A stretch of DNA of 64,000 bases from Dromiciops gliroides (GCF_019393635.1 NC_057862.1:269156441-269220440), one strand, 5' to 3'; numbered from the stretch's first letter, positions 34,508 through 46,460 are shown. Translations and numbers: made by a program. Notes: generated by a model not told the origin, from the sequence alone.

Positions 34508-34956
34508 TTCAGTTCAGTTGTTTTTCAGTCAGGTCTACCTCTTTGGTTTTTTTGTTTTACTTTTCTTTTCTTTTTTTTTTTTTTGCAGGGCAATGAGTGT
34601 TAAGTGATTTTCCCAGGGTCACATAGCTACTTAAGTGTCAAGTGTCTAAGGCTGGATTTGAACTCAGGTCATCCTGAATCCAAGGCCAGTGCTTTATAGA
34701 CTGTGCCACCTAGCTGCCCCCAGGTCCACCTCTTTGTAACCCCATTTGGAGTTTTCTCGGAAAAGATACTGGAGTGCTTTGCCATTTCCTTCTCCAACTC
34801 ATTTTACAGATGAGCAACTAAGGCAAACAAGTTAAGTGATTTGCCCAGAGTTACACAGCTAGTAAGGCTCTGAGGCCAGATTTGAACTCATGAAGATGAG
34901 TCTTCCAGATTCCAAGTCCAGAGTTCTGTCAACTGTAGCGCCTGGCTGTCTTGTTT
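34508..34956 (-). mobile_element. tRNA-head / RTE-tail SINE split by a younger SINE
   Basis: GGAGTGCTTTGCCATTTCCTT, then CAGATGAGCAACTAAGGC and the head (GAAGATGAGTCTTCCAG ... GCGCCTGGCTGTC) at the right. Confidence 0.75.
34546..34721 (-). mobile_element. WSINE1-like SINE nested in the RTE-tail SINE
   Basis: AGGTCTACCTCTTTG at 34531-34545 and AGGTCCACCTCTTTG at 34722-34736. Confidence 0.92.
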
Positions 34957-35907
34957 CTCATTCTTAGTTTCACTCCTATTCTTTTCCTTTGTAGTTCTAA
35001 TCTTATTGGGATTCAACAAATTTTCCAGCAAGATCTCTGGGCTTGATACCATACTTTCTATTCATGGCCTATTGGTCTCCACTCCCATTAGTTTTGTCCT
35101 ATATGTAGTATTCTTGTGCTATATTTAAAACTATGAGCCCTTCTGACTTGAGGACAAAATCCTTAACAATCAGTAGCTCTGTTTCTAGTTGCTGAAGACA
35201 CATAGGGAGGTTAGTTACAATTTCCCATGGTGCTGACCAAGCTTTTTAGGACTATTACGCTGTTAAATAAAAAGGAAGTTAACTTAATATTCAATAAACA
35301 TACTATACTAGTTTAGGTATATGTTGCTTCCCTTGTCTACATAGTCAGAAGAGTGGGTTGATTTGCATAGCAATAGGATATCCATATCTACAGAACATCC
35401 ATAAAGGCAGAGGTGCCTCAGCTTTTTATGAGTCAGGGCTTTATATGTATTAGGTGACCAGGAAGCCATGTCAATGGCTGCATCAATCAAGTCTCTGGGA
35501 TGGTTTCCCTGCCATTTGGGAAAAAAATTTATTCAATCAAGTAATCAAAAAATATTTGCCAAGCACTTAGGCACTGAGGATACAAATATTAAGAACTAAC
35601 CAATTTCTACTTGCAATGAGTTTAAATTTTAATGGGGGAGACAAGAAGTCTGCAACTCCAGACACTTTATAAAGCATAAATATAAAGTATGAACACACTC
35701 AAAGAAGTAGTTGCTGAAATATAAGGCACTTTGTGAGGGAGGCCATTAACAGTTGGAATCAAGAAAAGCTTCATGCAGAGATGATGTCTGAACTGCATAT
35801 TAAAAGAGTCTTTGAGGTATCAGTGAGAAGGAGTATATTGCAAGCATGGAGATCTGCCAGGACAAAGTCATATATATGGTATATGGAGTATTTTAAAGAA
35901 CAGAGAG

Positions 35908-36090
35908 AGGGGGCAGCTGGTGGCGCAGTGGATAAAGCACTGGCCTTGGATTCAGGAGGACTTGAGTTCAAATCCAGTCTCAGACACTTGACACTTACTA
36001 GCTGTGTGACCCTGGGCAAGTCACTTAACCCTCATTGCCTGGCAAAAAACAAAACAAAAACAAACAAAAAAACCCCACAACCAAACAAAA
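35908..36090 (+). mobile_element. WSINE1-like SINE nested in L2
   Basis: AAGAACAGAGAG at 35896-35907 and 36091-36102. Confidence 0.92.
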
Positions 36091-36320
36091 AAGAACAGAG
36101 AGAAAGCTAGTTTGGCTGGATTGCCGAGTTTGTGTGTATGGGGTGGGGGAAAGGTTAGGGAGTGATAGATAGATTTGAGCTGTGTGGGGTTTAATAGCTC
36201 AACAGAGCAGTTTACATTTTATTCTAGAGGCAATAGGAAGCCATTGGAGTTGGTTGAGTAGAGGGAGTCACATGGTCATATCCACGCTTAAGGAAAATTA
36301 CTTTGGCAGCAGTGTGTAAG

Positions 36321-36785
36321 TTAGATTGTAGTGAAATACTTGAACAGGGAGACTGATTTCCAAGGAGCTATTGCAGAAACTAGGTAAGAAATGATGACAG
36401 CCTGAACTAAGGTGGTAGTTGTGTGAGAGGAGAAAAGAGCTTGGATATAAGAGTTGTAGTAGAAATGGCTAGATTTGGTAACTGATTGAATATGTGGCTT
36501 GAGGGGGAGTAAGGGGTCAAGGATAATGCTAATTATAAATCTGGGAATACTGGTATTGACTTCAACAGAAGTAGGGAAATTTGGAAAAGGGGAGGGTTTA
36601 GGGAGAAATAGATAAAACTTAATTTTGGATTTAATGAGTTTAAGATGTCTCCAGGATATCCAATTTGAAATAGCTAATAGGCAAATGATGATATAGGATT
36701 GAAGCTCAGGTAAGACTAGATATGTAGTTCGAGGAGTCAAATGCATAGAGATGATCCTTAAAACCCCATGGGAGCTGATGAGGCT

Positions 36786-36849
<64 letters not shown>

Positions 36850-37031
36850 AATGAGAGTAGAGGGAGAAAAAAAGACCAAGAACAGAACCCTGGGGAAGGC
36901 CAGGAAGGCATAATATGGATGATGAATGGAGACTGAGGAGTAGCAAGATAGGTGATAGTGAACCAGGAAAGAATGGAGTTATGAAAACCTAGAGACAAAA
37001 GAGCATCCAGGAAGAGATAGGTGGTCAACAA
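36321..37031 (-). pseudogene. L2/CR1-clade reverse transcriptase fragment
   Basis: The minus strand reads AISNWISWRHLKLIKSKIKF, PKPSPFPNFPTSVEV, then PLLPLKPHIQSVTKSSHFYY and TTTTLVQAVIISYL. This is the order of CR1/L2 RT after the catalytic motif. The motif is broken: near 36735-36755, in a shifted frame, YADD reads YAFD. A (GA)n tract at 36787-36844 codes the SLSLSL run and marks an expansion. Not functional. Confidence 0.82.
36787..36844 (+). repeat. (GA)n microsatellite within the LINE RT
   Basis: About 29 GA units, uninterrupted. Confidence 0.95.
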
Positions 37032-37068
37032 TATTAAATGCAGTAGATGGGTTGAAAAGGATCAGGTC

Positions 37069-37229
37069 GGGGCAGCTAGGTGACACAGTAGATAGAGCAC
37101 CGGCCCTGGAGTCAGGAGGACCTGAGTTCAAATCCAGCCTCAGACACTTAACACTTACTAGCTGTGTGACCCTGGGAAGTCACGTAACCCCAATTGCCTC
37201 ACCAAAAAAAAAAAAAGAAAAAGAAAAAG
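37069..37229 (+). mobile_element. WSINE1-like SINE nested in L2
   Basis: AAAAGGATCAGGTC at 37055-37068 and 37230-37243. Confidence 0.93.
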
Positions 37230-37390
37230 AAAAGGATCAGGTCTCAGAAAAGACCATAAGATTTGGCAATTGAGATAATTAGTAACTTTGTAGAGAGCAA
37301 TTTTAGTTGAGTGATGAGGGTTGCAAAAGCTTGAGAAGTGGAAGGAATAAGAAGAGTAGAAGTGGAGGAAGTGAATATAGATAACTTTTT

Positions 37391-37555
37391 TAAATTTTTT
37401 TTTTATTATTATTTTTTTTAATTTTTGCAGGGCAATGGGGGTTAAGTGACTTGCCCAGGGTCACACAGCTAGTAAGTGTCTGAGGCCGGATTTGAACTCA
37501 GGTACTCCTGAATCCAGGGCCGGTGCTTTATCCACTGCGCCACCTAGCTGCCCCC
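37391..37555 (-). mobile_element. WSINE1-like SINE nested in L2
   Basis: TAGATAACTTTTT at 37378-37390 and 37556-37568. Confidence 0.93.
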
Positions 37556-37622
37556 TAGATAACTTTTTAAAAGGAATTTGGCTAAAAGAGGGAGGAAAAA
37601 TAAAAGATAGTTGTAGCTTGGG

Positions 37623-37876
37623 AGGGGGCAACTAGGTTGTATAGTGGACGGAGCGCTGGGCTTGAAATCATGAAGACATCTTTATGAATTAAAATCCAGT
37701 CTCAGACACTTACTAGTTATGGGATCCTGGGCCAAGTCACTTAACCCTGTTTGCTTCACTTCCTCATCCATAAAATGAGCTGGAGAAGAAAATGGCAAAT
37801 TCCTCTAGTATCTTTGCCAAGAAAACCCAAAAATGGTATCACAAAGAGTTGGATATCACTGAAAACAACTGAACAA
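37623..37876 (+). mobile_element. tRNA-head / RTE-tail SINE nested in L2
   Basis: GGGGGCAACTAGGTTGTATAG head; AAAATGAGCTGGAGAAG, TATCTTTGCCAAGAAAACCC, GAGTTGGATATCACTGAA tail. Confidence 0.82.
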
Positions 37877-38034
37877 AAGCTTGAGGATTGGATGGCAGGA
37901 TTTTGTGAAAGTTGTTTATGGATGTAAGAGATTGGGTATGATTCAAGACAGTAAAGAAGAAACTAGTGGATGGGGAGAAATAGAAGATTAGAGAAAGAAG
38001 GGAGATAATTGAGGATGAAATCTGCTTAAGAAAA

Positions 38035-38829
38035 TGGTGCAGTTGTGAATTGATCAACTATTCTGAAGAGTAATTTGGAACTATGCCCAAAGGGTTATGG
38101 GGCTGTGCATACCCTTCGACTCAGTAATACAACTATTAGGTCTGTATTCCAAAGAGATCATAAAAAGGTGAAAAGGATCCACATGTACAAGAATATTTAT
38201 GGCAACTCTCTTTGTGGTGGCAAAGAATTGGAAATCAAAGGGATGCCCATCAATTGGGAATGGCTGAACAAGTTGTGATATATGAATGTAATGGAATACA
38301 ATTGTACTATAAGAAATGATGAGCAGGCAGATTTCAGAAAAACCTGGAAAGACTTAAGTGGACTGATGCTGAGTGAAGTGAGCAGAACCATGAGAACATT
38401 GTACACAGTAACAACAACATTGTGTGATGATCAACTCTGATAGGCTTAGCTCTTCTCAGCAATATAATGATCTAAGACAATTCCAAAGGACTCATGATAG
38501 AAAATGCTCTCCACAACTAGAAAAAAGAACTGTGGAATCTGAATGCAGATTGAACCATACTATTTCTACTTTTTTGCATTTTTTCTTTTTTTTTTTGAGG
38601 TTTCCCCCTTTTGTTCTGATTCTTCTTTCACAGCATGACTAATGTGGAAATATGTTTAATGTATTTGTATATATATAACCTATCTTGGATTGCTTTCTGT
38701 CTTGGGGAGGGAGGAGGAAAGGCAGGGAGGGAAAAAAATTTGGAACTCATAATCTTATAAAAACAAATGTTGAAAACTGTCTTTACATGTAATTGGGAAA
38801 AATACTATTAATATTGGAAAAAAAAGAAA
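38035..38829 (+). mobile_element. 5'-truncated L1 nested in L2, with TSD
   Basis: AAGAAAATGG precedes the element (about 38029-38038) and recurs after its A-rich end (about 38824-38833). ORF2 C-terminal DNA (GGATGCCCATCAATTGGGAAT), a 3' UTR G-rich tract at 38704-38730 and the tail are clear. Confidence 0.9.
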
Positions 38830-39134
38830 ATGGAAGGGGATTGGATTCAGTGCATACGTGAGAGTAATTGGCAAGAACAAAGACGAATTCTTTCTCAGAG
38901 ACTTGGGGAAAGGAGGGGAAAGTGAAAAATTTTGTAGAGGGTTTTTGAGGTGAAAAGAATTGAAGAACAGGGAGGTTGTATTGCATGGCTTCAATTTTTT
39001 TCAATACATTAAGTGGGAAGGACTTCAGATAAGAAAGAAGATAGAAGAGGAGATGTAGGGGGTTTCTGAAGGGAAGAGAAAGTGCAGAATAGCCTATTCT
39101 ATGGGACAAGGTACTTTCTACCACAGTATTCTTT

Positions 39135-39293
39135 TTGTTTTTTTGTTTTTGTTTTTGGGTAAGGCAATTGGGGTTAAGTGACTTGCCCAGGGTCACACAG
39201 CTAGTAAGTGTCAAGTGTCTGAGGCTGAATTTGAACTCAGGGCCTCCTGAATTCAGGGCTGGTGCTCTATCCACTGCGCCACCTAGCTGCCCC
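39135..39293 (-). mobile_element. WSINE1-like SINE nested in L2
   Basis: CACAGTATTCTTT at 39122-39134 and 39294-39306. Confidence 0.93.
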
Positions 39294-39496
39294 CACAGTA
39301 TTCTTTATATGGCATTTAGGAGGCCTGTATACTCCATGGACTTAAGTTTATAGTCTTTAGTGCAGGGCACTGGGTGAGACACTTGAAAGGACAATTCTTG
39401 AGCCTTGCCAGGACCCAGAGAACTTTCCAAAATTGGGGAGATATGAATAAATTTGTCAAATGTACCCCCGTTAATCTGCTTTAGAAAGCAAGTATT

Positions 39497-40537
39497 GATC
39501 TTTTTCAATATATTTTTATTTCATTAAACATTCCCAATTACATGTAAAAAATTTTTAACATTAATTTGAAAAAGTTTTGAATTCCAAATTCTTGGCCTTT
39601 CTCTCACCCCTCCTCCCCTCGAGAAGGCAAGCAATTTGAGATTGATTATACATGTGAAGTCATGCAAAGCATATTTTCATATTAGCCATGTTGCAAATTA
39701 AAACATACAAAAACACATGAAAACTAAAGTAAAAAAGTATGCTTCAATTTGCAGTTAGAGTTCATCAGTTCTCTCTTTGGAGGTAGATAACATTTTTCAT
39801 GATGGGTCCTTTGGAATTGTCTTGGATTGCTGCCCTGATCAGAATACCTAAGTCTTTCTTAGTTGATCATCATTACAATATTACTGTTACTTTGTACAAT
39901 GTTCCCCTGGTTCTGCTCACTTCACAATAATGTTCCATCACAATTATATACCACAACGTTTAGCCATTTCAGAATTCATGGGTATCCCCTCAATTCCCAA
40001 TTCTGTGCCACTGTAAAAATTGCTGCTATAAACATTATTGTACAAATGGATCTTTTTTCTTTTTCTTTTATCTCTTTGGGATAAGGCCCAGTAGTGGTAT
40101 TACTATGTCAACGAGTATATACAGTTTTATAGCCCTTTGTTCTACAGAATGGTTGGACCAGTTCATAACTCCACCAACAATGCATCAGTCCCTTTCATCT
40201 TTTGTCATTTTCCTTTTTTGTCATGTTAGCCAATCTAATAGGTTATGAAATGGTACCTGAGGGTTGTTTTAATTTGCATTTCTCTAATTGGTACTGATTT
40301 AGGACATTTTTTCATGAGACTATTGATAACTTTGATTTCTTTTTCTGAAAACTGCTTGTTCATAGCCTTTTCCTATTCATCAGTTGGGGATTGGTTCTCA
40401 TTTTTATAAATTTGACTCAGTTCTCTCATATTTTTGAGAAATAAGGTCTTTATCAGAGAAAGTTGCTGTAAATTTTTTTCCTAGTTTCCTGTTTTCCTTC
40501 TACTTTTGGCTGCATTAGTTTTGTTTATGCAAAAGGA
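39497..40537 (-). mobile_element. 5'-truncated L1 with TSD
   Basis: Antisense 3' UTR (CCAATTACATGTAAAAAATTT) and then ORF2-end DNA. GAAAGCAAGTATT lies at both ends (near 39484 and 40537). Confidence 0.85.
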
Positions 40538-40554
40538 AAGCAAGTATTTAAGAA

Positions 40555-41425
40555 GAGAAAGCATATGGGTGCAAATAGGTAAACCCTAACTACCTACTAG
40601 ACCTTAGACCTCATGTTGGGTACAGTGTTAAGGGACTTGTCACTTTGGGATGACACAGTAAATCCTAGGTAGTTCTTGTTTCTCCTCACCCTCTGTGATG
40701 GCAGTAGGGGGAGCTGCATCAATTTAAAAGGAGAGACAGCTTTCACTCACTTCCACATGAATACTCAAGTAGCATAAAACTCCCTCTTGGATATTTCATG
40801 AGGTGTGGAGATGGGGTACTTCAAACACATGCTGCCTAAGCAAGCTTGAGCCTGGGCCTTTGGCTTCTTTCTATCTATTACTTCTATTTTGTTTTCCTTC
40901 CCAAAATATAGGTGCTGAACAGTGTCATGAGATTTGGGGGGAGTAGCTAGGATCTCCCAGATTCCTTAGTCTTTGCCAGCTGTATTTTAAGAGGAGTCCC
41001 TGATAGTGAGTAGAATGGTTCTTGGAAAAGATGACCACTCACATGAGGAGGAACAAAACTCAAGGCTGATTTTCCAAAAGACATAGACTTTGAGGGAGTT
41101 ATTCAGATAGTGCAGAGACATACTGTTGATGAAGAAGGCAGTTGGCAGCTGGTGGATTAGAGTGGACTACAAGGTGGAGCAAAATTATCATGCCAATTAC
41201 TACAACTGTTTCTGACCTCACTGGTGTGATACGACATCCAAAGGTAGTGATACCCTGTCCTGCAAGCACCAGCAGTGGGTGTGTGAACTCTGTTAGAGAG
41301 GGTAGTGGTAATAACGTGGGCTCTAGTAGAGCCGGCACTGGCAAGAGTAGCAATGCATGCAGGTCCAATCTGAAATTGATAATGGCAATTTACACTGCTG
41401 CCAGTATTGTATCCAGGTGAATTAA
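40555..41425. other. Intergenic, nothing recognised
   Basis: No convincing repeat or ORF. 41142-41420 has overlapping short open frames on both strands without recognised similarity. Confidence 0.4.
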
Positions 41426-41429
41426 AAAA

Positions 41430-41915
41430 AAATTCATCATTTTAGCCAAGACAACTGTAAAATATACAGTTAACAGAGATTATCAGGGAAACCATATTTC
41501 ACTCAAAGGCACCATAGGAAGTGTTGAAATAATACTAATATTCTCTATATTTCTAGATGTAGATATATACCTATATCTATATCTACATGGAATAGCATGG
41601 CATCTAAACACTCCAAGTCATATCAAGTAAACATAAGAGTTCTGATTCCCCTCCTCCAGTATGATGATATTCATGGAGTCAAATTTCTCACAGAAAACCA
41701 CAATTTTCACAGAAGTAGTGGTCTCTCTTATAGTAAACTGATAATAGTTGTGGATTTCAATGTGCCTCTTTCAGAGTTAACTATGTTTACCAAACAAATG
41801 CCTCACGAACAAATATAGAAAAGCAGAAAAATTAAACACACCCTTTATTGAGAATGAAAAAATATACAATCAATAAAGGGCATTTGAATAAAGGATTTAA
41901 GCCATGAATAAGGAA
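41430..41915 (+). mobile_element. Old L1 ORF2 endonuclease-region fragment
   Basis: GATAATAGTTGTGGATTTCAATGTGCCTCTTTCAGAG parallels 5450-5490 of the intact L1 (the GDLN active-site segment), here with many changes. Confidence 0.6.
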
Positions 41916-41928
41916 CTCCCAATGGGTA

Positions 41929-42528
41929 TGATGTGGTGGGAAATGGGGTACGGGTTGGTGGGAGTTGGGGTTGGGGTTCTTAGGAATTCCTCTTTAAAGA
42001 ATTACAACCTCTTGCACACAAAAGTAGTTAGAATAAGGTGGTAGTTTATTTAGGAGCAAGGGAAGGGAAGGGTGGGGGGAAGGAAACCATGAAAGAAATC
42101 CTTGGACTTTTCATGGGGAGATTGGCATAAAGCACATGGCTCAGAGGTACCAAATCTCCTCGAACAGGAGACTGGAAGGTACTTTTATAGAGGACTGATG
42201 GGGGTGGACCATCTGCCCGTGAAAAGTTCCTTTAGTGAGGGAGGACCATCCCCCACTGGTGGTAGCTGGAGAAATTGGGTGAGGAGTGGAGGACCATCCC
42301 CCACTGGTAGTGACTAGAGGAATTGGGTGAGGGGTGGCTACAGATCCCTCTTCAGAACACAAAGGCCGCAGCCACACCCAAATTTATCTCCCTAGGGTAA
42401 GGGAGACCAGAATGAAGGGTAGGTTCAGCTTCTCTCTCTAGGCGTTATCTGTCCTCTGGTTTATTCTCAAGGAGAATATTCCTTGGTGTGCCCCAGAGAA
42501 CTTCTGTGGTGCCCTGCACCCCATGACA
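41929..42528 (-). mobile_element. Solo LTR, 600 bp, with 4-bp TSD GGTA
   Basis: On the minus strand it starts TGTCATGGGGTGC and ends CCACCACATCA. TATA box CTATAAAAG (42182-42190), poly(A) signal AATAAA (42045-42050) and a 48-bp direct repeat in U3 (42241-42288, 42289-42336) that resembles an enhancer duplication. GGTA lies at 41925-41928 and 42529-42532. Ends, TSD size and promoter layout fit a gammaretrovirus-like LTR. Different family from the 4145 group. Confidence 0.88.
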
Positions 42529-42575
42529 GGTAAAACAAAAAAACCCCAGTAAAATAAAATAAAAATAATACCACT

Positions 42576-42999
42576 TGTGTTGTTTAAAAATCTAAATTTG
42601 GGTTCTAATCTGTTCCCCCAGTTTTTGGGGAAACTGGCTAAAATCACTGATAAATTCACCAAGAGTTTAGGCTTTTAAGGATTTATTAAAGCTTGGATCT
42701 ATTCGGTATAGCCAGAGAGACAGAAACCTTTCCTTTCCTAACAGCCCACGTGAAATTCTGTCACCAAGCTGATGTCTGGAACCAAAAGAGGAAGATCCCC
42801 TCTGCCAGAGTCAGCTTCCTATATCCTGTCCTCCTCCCAGAAATGGGAGGTTCTTCAAGTTGATTGGCTGAGAGTGGTCTCCTGTTGATTTAGCAGTCCA
42901 TAGCCTCTGAGAACACTCCTTCTCGGGGTTGACTAAATTTAAATTTCAAGAACCTTTAAGTGGGTTCTTGTAGTTCCTCATTCACATCCAATTCAAACA
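42576..42999 (-). mobile_element. Solo LTR related to the 28778 copy
   Basis: GTTCCCCCAGTTTTTGGGGAA (42610-42630) and CTGATAAATTCACCAAGAG are the inverse of the U5 of the 28778 LTR; CCAATCAACTTGAAGAACC matches its U3. TTTATTAAAGC at 42682 is the inverted poly(A) signal. Flanks CACT and CTAT do not match exactly, so boundaries are approximate. Confidence 0.8.
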
Positions 43000-43039
43000 C
43001 TATTAAATCAATCCAGTCAGACCCCTGGTCATCTACCAA

Positions 43040-44480
43040 ATTCCATTATTTTACCACATACTGAAATTAATTTGTTTATTCAATACTATACCAAATAACA
43101 AAAAAATTTTTATTCTGAATTTACAAACTCCAAATAAAATGAACATTTCCATATACCACTCAGAAAAGAAGGAAAAGAATATACAAGAAACTGTAAACTT
43201 CCATTACATAGAGTTTGCTTCTAAAAAAGAAATATATAAATTCAACAGGTAGCTTTCAAAGCTGACCTGTTTTCCTATGTGATTCCTTCTGACTTTTCTT
43301 GTTTCTTCTTTTTGAAGGGGACCCAATCCCTAGCCCTACTCTTGTTCTCACCTCCTCTCATTCCAAAATGAAAAAAAGAAAAGAAAAACAAAATGCATAG
43401 GCAAGTAAAACAAATTCCCAAATTGGACATGTCCACAAATGTTTCATTCCTTATCTTGGGCCCATCACCTCATGGACAGGAGGTATCAGTAACATCTTCA
43501 CTGATTTTCTCAAATAGTGGTTAGTTAGTTGTTGCATTGATCAGACATTCTAAGTCTTTTAAAGTTGTTTTTCTTTACAATGCTTTTGTTGTGTAAATTT
43601 TCTTTTGGCTCTGCTAATTTCATTCTACACCCATTCATACTACTCTGCCTAAGTTTTTCTGAAATTGTTCCTTTGATCCTCTGTTATGGTACAATTATAT
43701 ATACATATACACATACACACATATATAAATCTGTCCAGCCATTACCCTGTTGATGGACATCCTTTTAGTTTCTAGTTCTTTGCCAAACAAAAATCACTGC
43801 TATAAATGTTTTTGTACCTATGGGTCCTTCCCCCCCCCCCACCTCCCCTTGGGGTGGTATCTATGGGTCAAAGTGTGCACAGTGTAGTAACTTTTGGGGC
43901 ATGGTTTCAAATTGTTTTCTAAAATGGTCGGACTAGTTAATACCACCATATCAGTAGTGCATTAATGTTCTTATTTTTTCCCCAACCCTTCCAACATTTA
44001 TTATCTTTGCCAATAGATAAACTGCATTATCCATTTATAACTTTGAGTGTAACCTCAGATTTGCTTTAGTTTGTATTTCTTTATTAGTAGTTTGGACCAT
44101 TTCCCTCCCCCATATGGTTGGTGAAAGCTTGAATCTTTTGAAAATTGTCAATATTCTTTGACCATTTATCTATTGGAAATAGTTCTTGTTTAGATCAGTC
44201 TTTTTTTGGGGGGGCGGGGCAATGAGTGTTAAGTGACTTGCCCAAGGTCACACAGCTAGTAAGTATCAAGTGTCTGAGGCTGGATTTGAACTCAGGTACT
44301 CCTGAGTCCAGGGCTGGTGCTTTATCCACTGTGCCACCTAGCTGCCTCCTAGATCTGTCTATATATCTTGCTATGAGACCTTTCTCAGAGAAACTGTCTG
44401 CAAAGATTTTCTTTTTATATAATGAAAATTATCCATTTTATCTTCTGTAATCGTCTCTATTCCTTGTAATGATCTCTTTT
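43040..44480 (-). mobile_element. Old L1 3' region
   Basis: The plus strand shows antisense L1 3' UTR and ORF2 end: AATAAAATGAACATTTCCATA, TTGATGGACATCCTTTTAG, TGGGTCAAAGTGTGC. A SINE at 44202 interrupts it. Related antisense text continues after the SINE at 44507 to about 44985. Confidence 0.65.
44202..44349 (-). mobile_element. WSINE1-like SINE with TSD
   Basis: TAGATCAGTCT at 44191-44201, TAGATCTGTCT at 44350-44360. Confidence 0.9.
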
Positions 44481-44506
44481 GATCATGAACTTTCCCTATG
44501 TTTCTT

Positions 44507-44667
44507 TTTTTTTTCTTTCTTTTTTTTTTAGTGAGGCAATTGGGGTTAAGTGACTTGCCCAGGGTCACACAGCTAGTAAATGTTAAGTGTCTGAGGCTGG
44601 ATTTGAACTCAGGTACTCCTGACTCCAGGGCCAGTGCTCTATCCACTGCACCATCTAGCTGCCCCCC
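44507..44667 (-). mobile_element. WSINE1-like SINE with TSD
   Basis: TATGTTTCTT at 44497-44506, CATGTTTCTT at 44668-44677. Confidence 0.9.
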
Positions 44668-44989
44668 CATGTTTCTTAAAGGTACATTTTTCCTTGATCC
44701 TACAATATATTTAAGATATTACCTTTTATATCTGTCATATTCCATTTGGAACTTATCTTGGTTATATGGAATGAGATGTAAGTCTATATATAATTTCTTC
44801 CACACTACATTCCAAATTTCTGAGCAGTTTTTGTCAAATAGTTCTTAACCTATTAGTTGTGGTTTTAGGATTTATCAAACACTAGGCTACTATGTTCATT
44901 CGTTTCCTGGATGTTATATACCAAATCTGTTCTACTAAATGACCTCTCTATTGTTTAATCAGTATCAATTTCCCCTAAGCTTAACTTAA

Positions 44990-45690
44990 AAAAAAATTTA
45001 ATTATTTTATTCTGAACATAAACAACAAAGATAATTTTCATATACATAGCAGAACACAAAAAATTATATATGACATTGTGAATCTATTTCATGCCACGTG
45101 CTTTAAAAAATGTTCACACATATTTCCACAAATTATTTTTTAAATTGTCGTGTTTGTCTGTTGATACTTCTGAACTTCCTTGTGTTCTGTTCATTTAAAA
45201 ATGTTTCCATGCCCCTTTTTTTGTCATTGCTCTTGCTAGCCACCCTTCCGTCCCTTCACCAATTCCCTCAATTTAAAAAACCAAGAGAACAATAACAACA
45301 ATAACAACCCTTGTAATAAATAACAGTTAAGCAAAACAAATCTATACAGTGGCCATGTCAAAAAACTCACATCTGTTTCTGTACCTTGAGTCTTCTTTGT
45401 CAAGAAGTGAATATCATGTTTCATCCTATGTCCGTATTGATGAGTTCTTAAGTTTTTCAAAATTATTTTTCTTTACAATGTTATTCTCCTTATATAAATT
45501 ATTCTCTTGGTTCATCACTCTTTATCATCTTGTTCATGCCAGTATTCTCTAAAATTCCCTTTCCTCATTTTATAAGGTGCAATAATATTAATTATTAACT
45601 TAATATTGCCTTGGTCTACCACAGTTTGTTTAGATATTCCCCAATTGATGAGCACCCCACCGCTTAAATTCTAGTTCTTTTTCTTTTTTA
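44990..45690 (-). mobile_element. Old L1 3' region
   Basis: TTATTTTATTCTGAACATAAAC, then TTCCCCAATTGATGAGCACCC (inverse of the ORF2 end, compare 8675-8700). Confidence 0.7.
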
Positions 45691-45820
45691 GATTCCTCTT
45701 CAGGAGCAGAAATTTTGTTTTGCTTGTGACTATTCTCTTCCCAGCATCTCGATAATCTCAGGCTTAACCTCCCTCCTCACTCTCCCCTCTTGTCTCTTTG
45801 GCCTAGAGAACAGAATTAAA

Positions 45821-45970
45821 TTTTTTTTTTTTTTAAAAGAGGCAATGGGGGTTAAGTGACTTGCCCAGGGTCACACAACCATAAGTGTCAAGTGTCTGAG
45901 GGCAGATTTGAACTCAGGTCCTCCTGATTCCAGGTCCCGTGCTCTATCCACTGCGCCACCTAGCTGCCCC
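45821..45970 (-). mobile_element. WSINE1-like SINE with TSD
   Basis: CAGAATTAAA at 45811-45820 and 45971-45980. Confidence 0.92.
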
Positions 45971-46144
45971 CAGAATTAAAGTTTTTAATACAGTTATTTA
46001 CATAATTCTATGCATTGTATAGCACTGAGAGTGTGACTCATATAAAGTAAAATAGAAAGTATAATACGAGTTTACTACCTATAGTGGAATGAGAAAAGGG
46101 CACTGGGTTGAAACTGATAGCCATTACTTAGATCATTTAGTACA

Positions 46145-46460
46145 AGTCTTTCCTTTTACAGATGAAGGAACTGAGGCCAAGGAAATTGTCATTTGTTCTG
46201 GGCTACACAGAGGTTAAATACTGGTTCAAGGACAGAACAAAGTGGCAGAGGCACTCTCAAGCTCATATCCTGACTCCAAAACCAATACTTTTCCACTATG
46301 CCTCATTGATAGTGAGTTTGGGTTGTAGTCCTTGCTCTGCTACTAAATTGCTGTGTGATCTTTGTCAAATTACTTAATTTCTCTGGGTCTTCATTTTTCT
46401 TGTCTCTATATAAATTAGGGGTTGGACTGCATGAGTTTCTAAGGTCTCTTCTTGTTCTAA
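46145..46460. mobile_element. Two MIR remnants, opposed
   Basis: 46145-46300 is antisense (ACAGATGAAGGAACTGAGGCC); 46315-46460 is sense (AATTGCTGTGTGATCTTTG, AATTTCTCTGGGTCTTC). Confidence 0.65.

Larger units (their letters stand above)
32466..35520 (-). mobile_element. Decayed ERV internal region with gag-like frames
   Basis: Minus-strand frames at 35308-35490 (MIDAAIDMASWSPNTYKALT) and 34055-34390 look like retroviral gag. The stretch around 59300-59450 shares text with 34960-35210 (CTCTGTTTCTAGTTG). Pieces between 32470 and 33670 have no readable frame. SINEs at 33242 and 34508-34956 interrupt it. Confidence 0.5.
35525..39490 (-). mobile_element. Long L2/CR1-clade LINE carrying seven nested insertions
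   Basis: Antisense LINE text runs with little loss through 35525-35895, 36103-37055, 37244-37378, 37569-37622, 37877-38034, 38830-39121 and 39307-39490. The reverse transcriptase is readable on the minus strand at 36321-37031. Removing the insertions leaves about 2.6 kb of LINE. Confidence 0.8.

Noticed and set aside
36751..36946. Arg/Glu and Ser/Leu repeat peptides
   Set aside because: Produced by the (GA)n tract.
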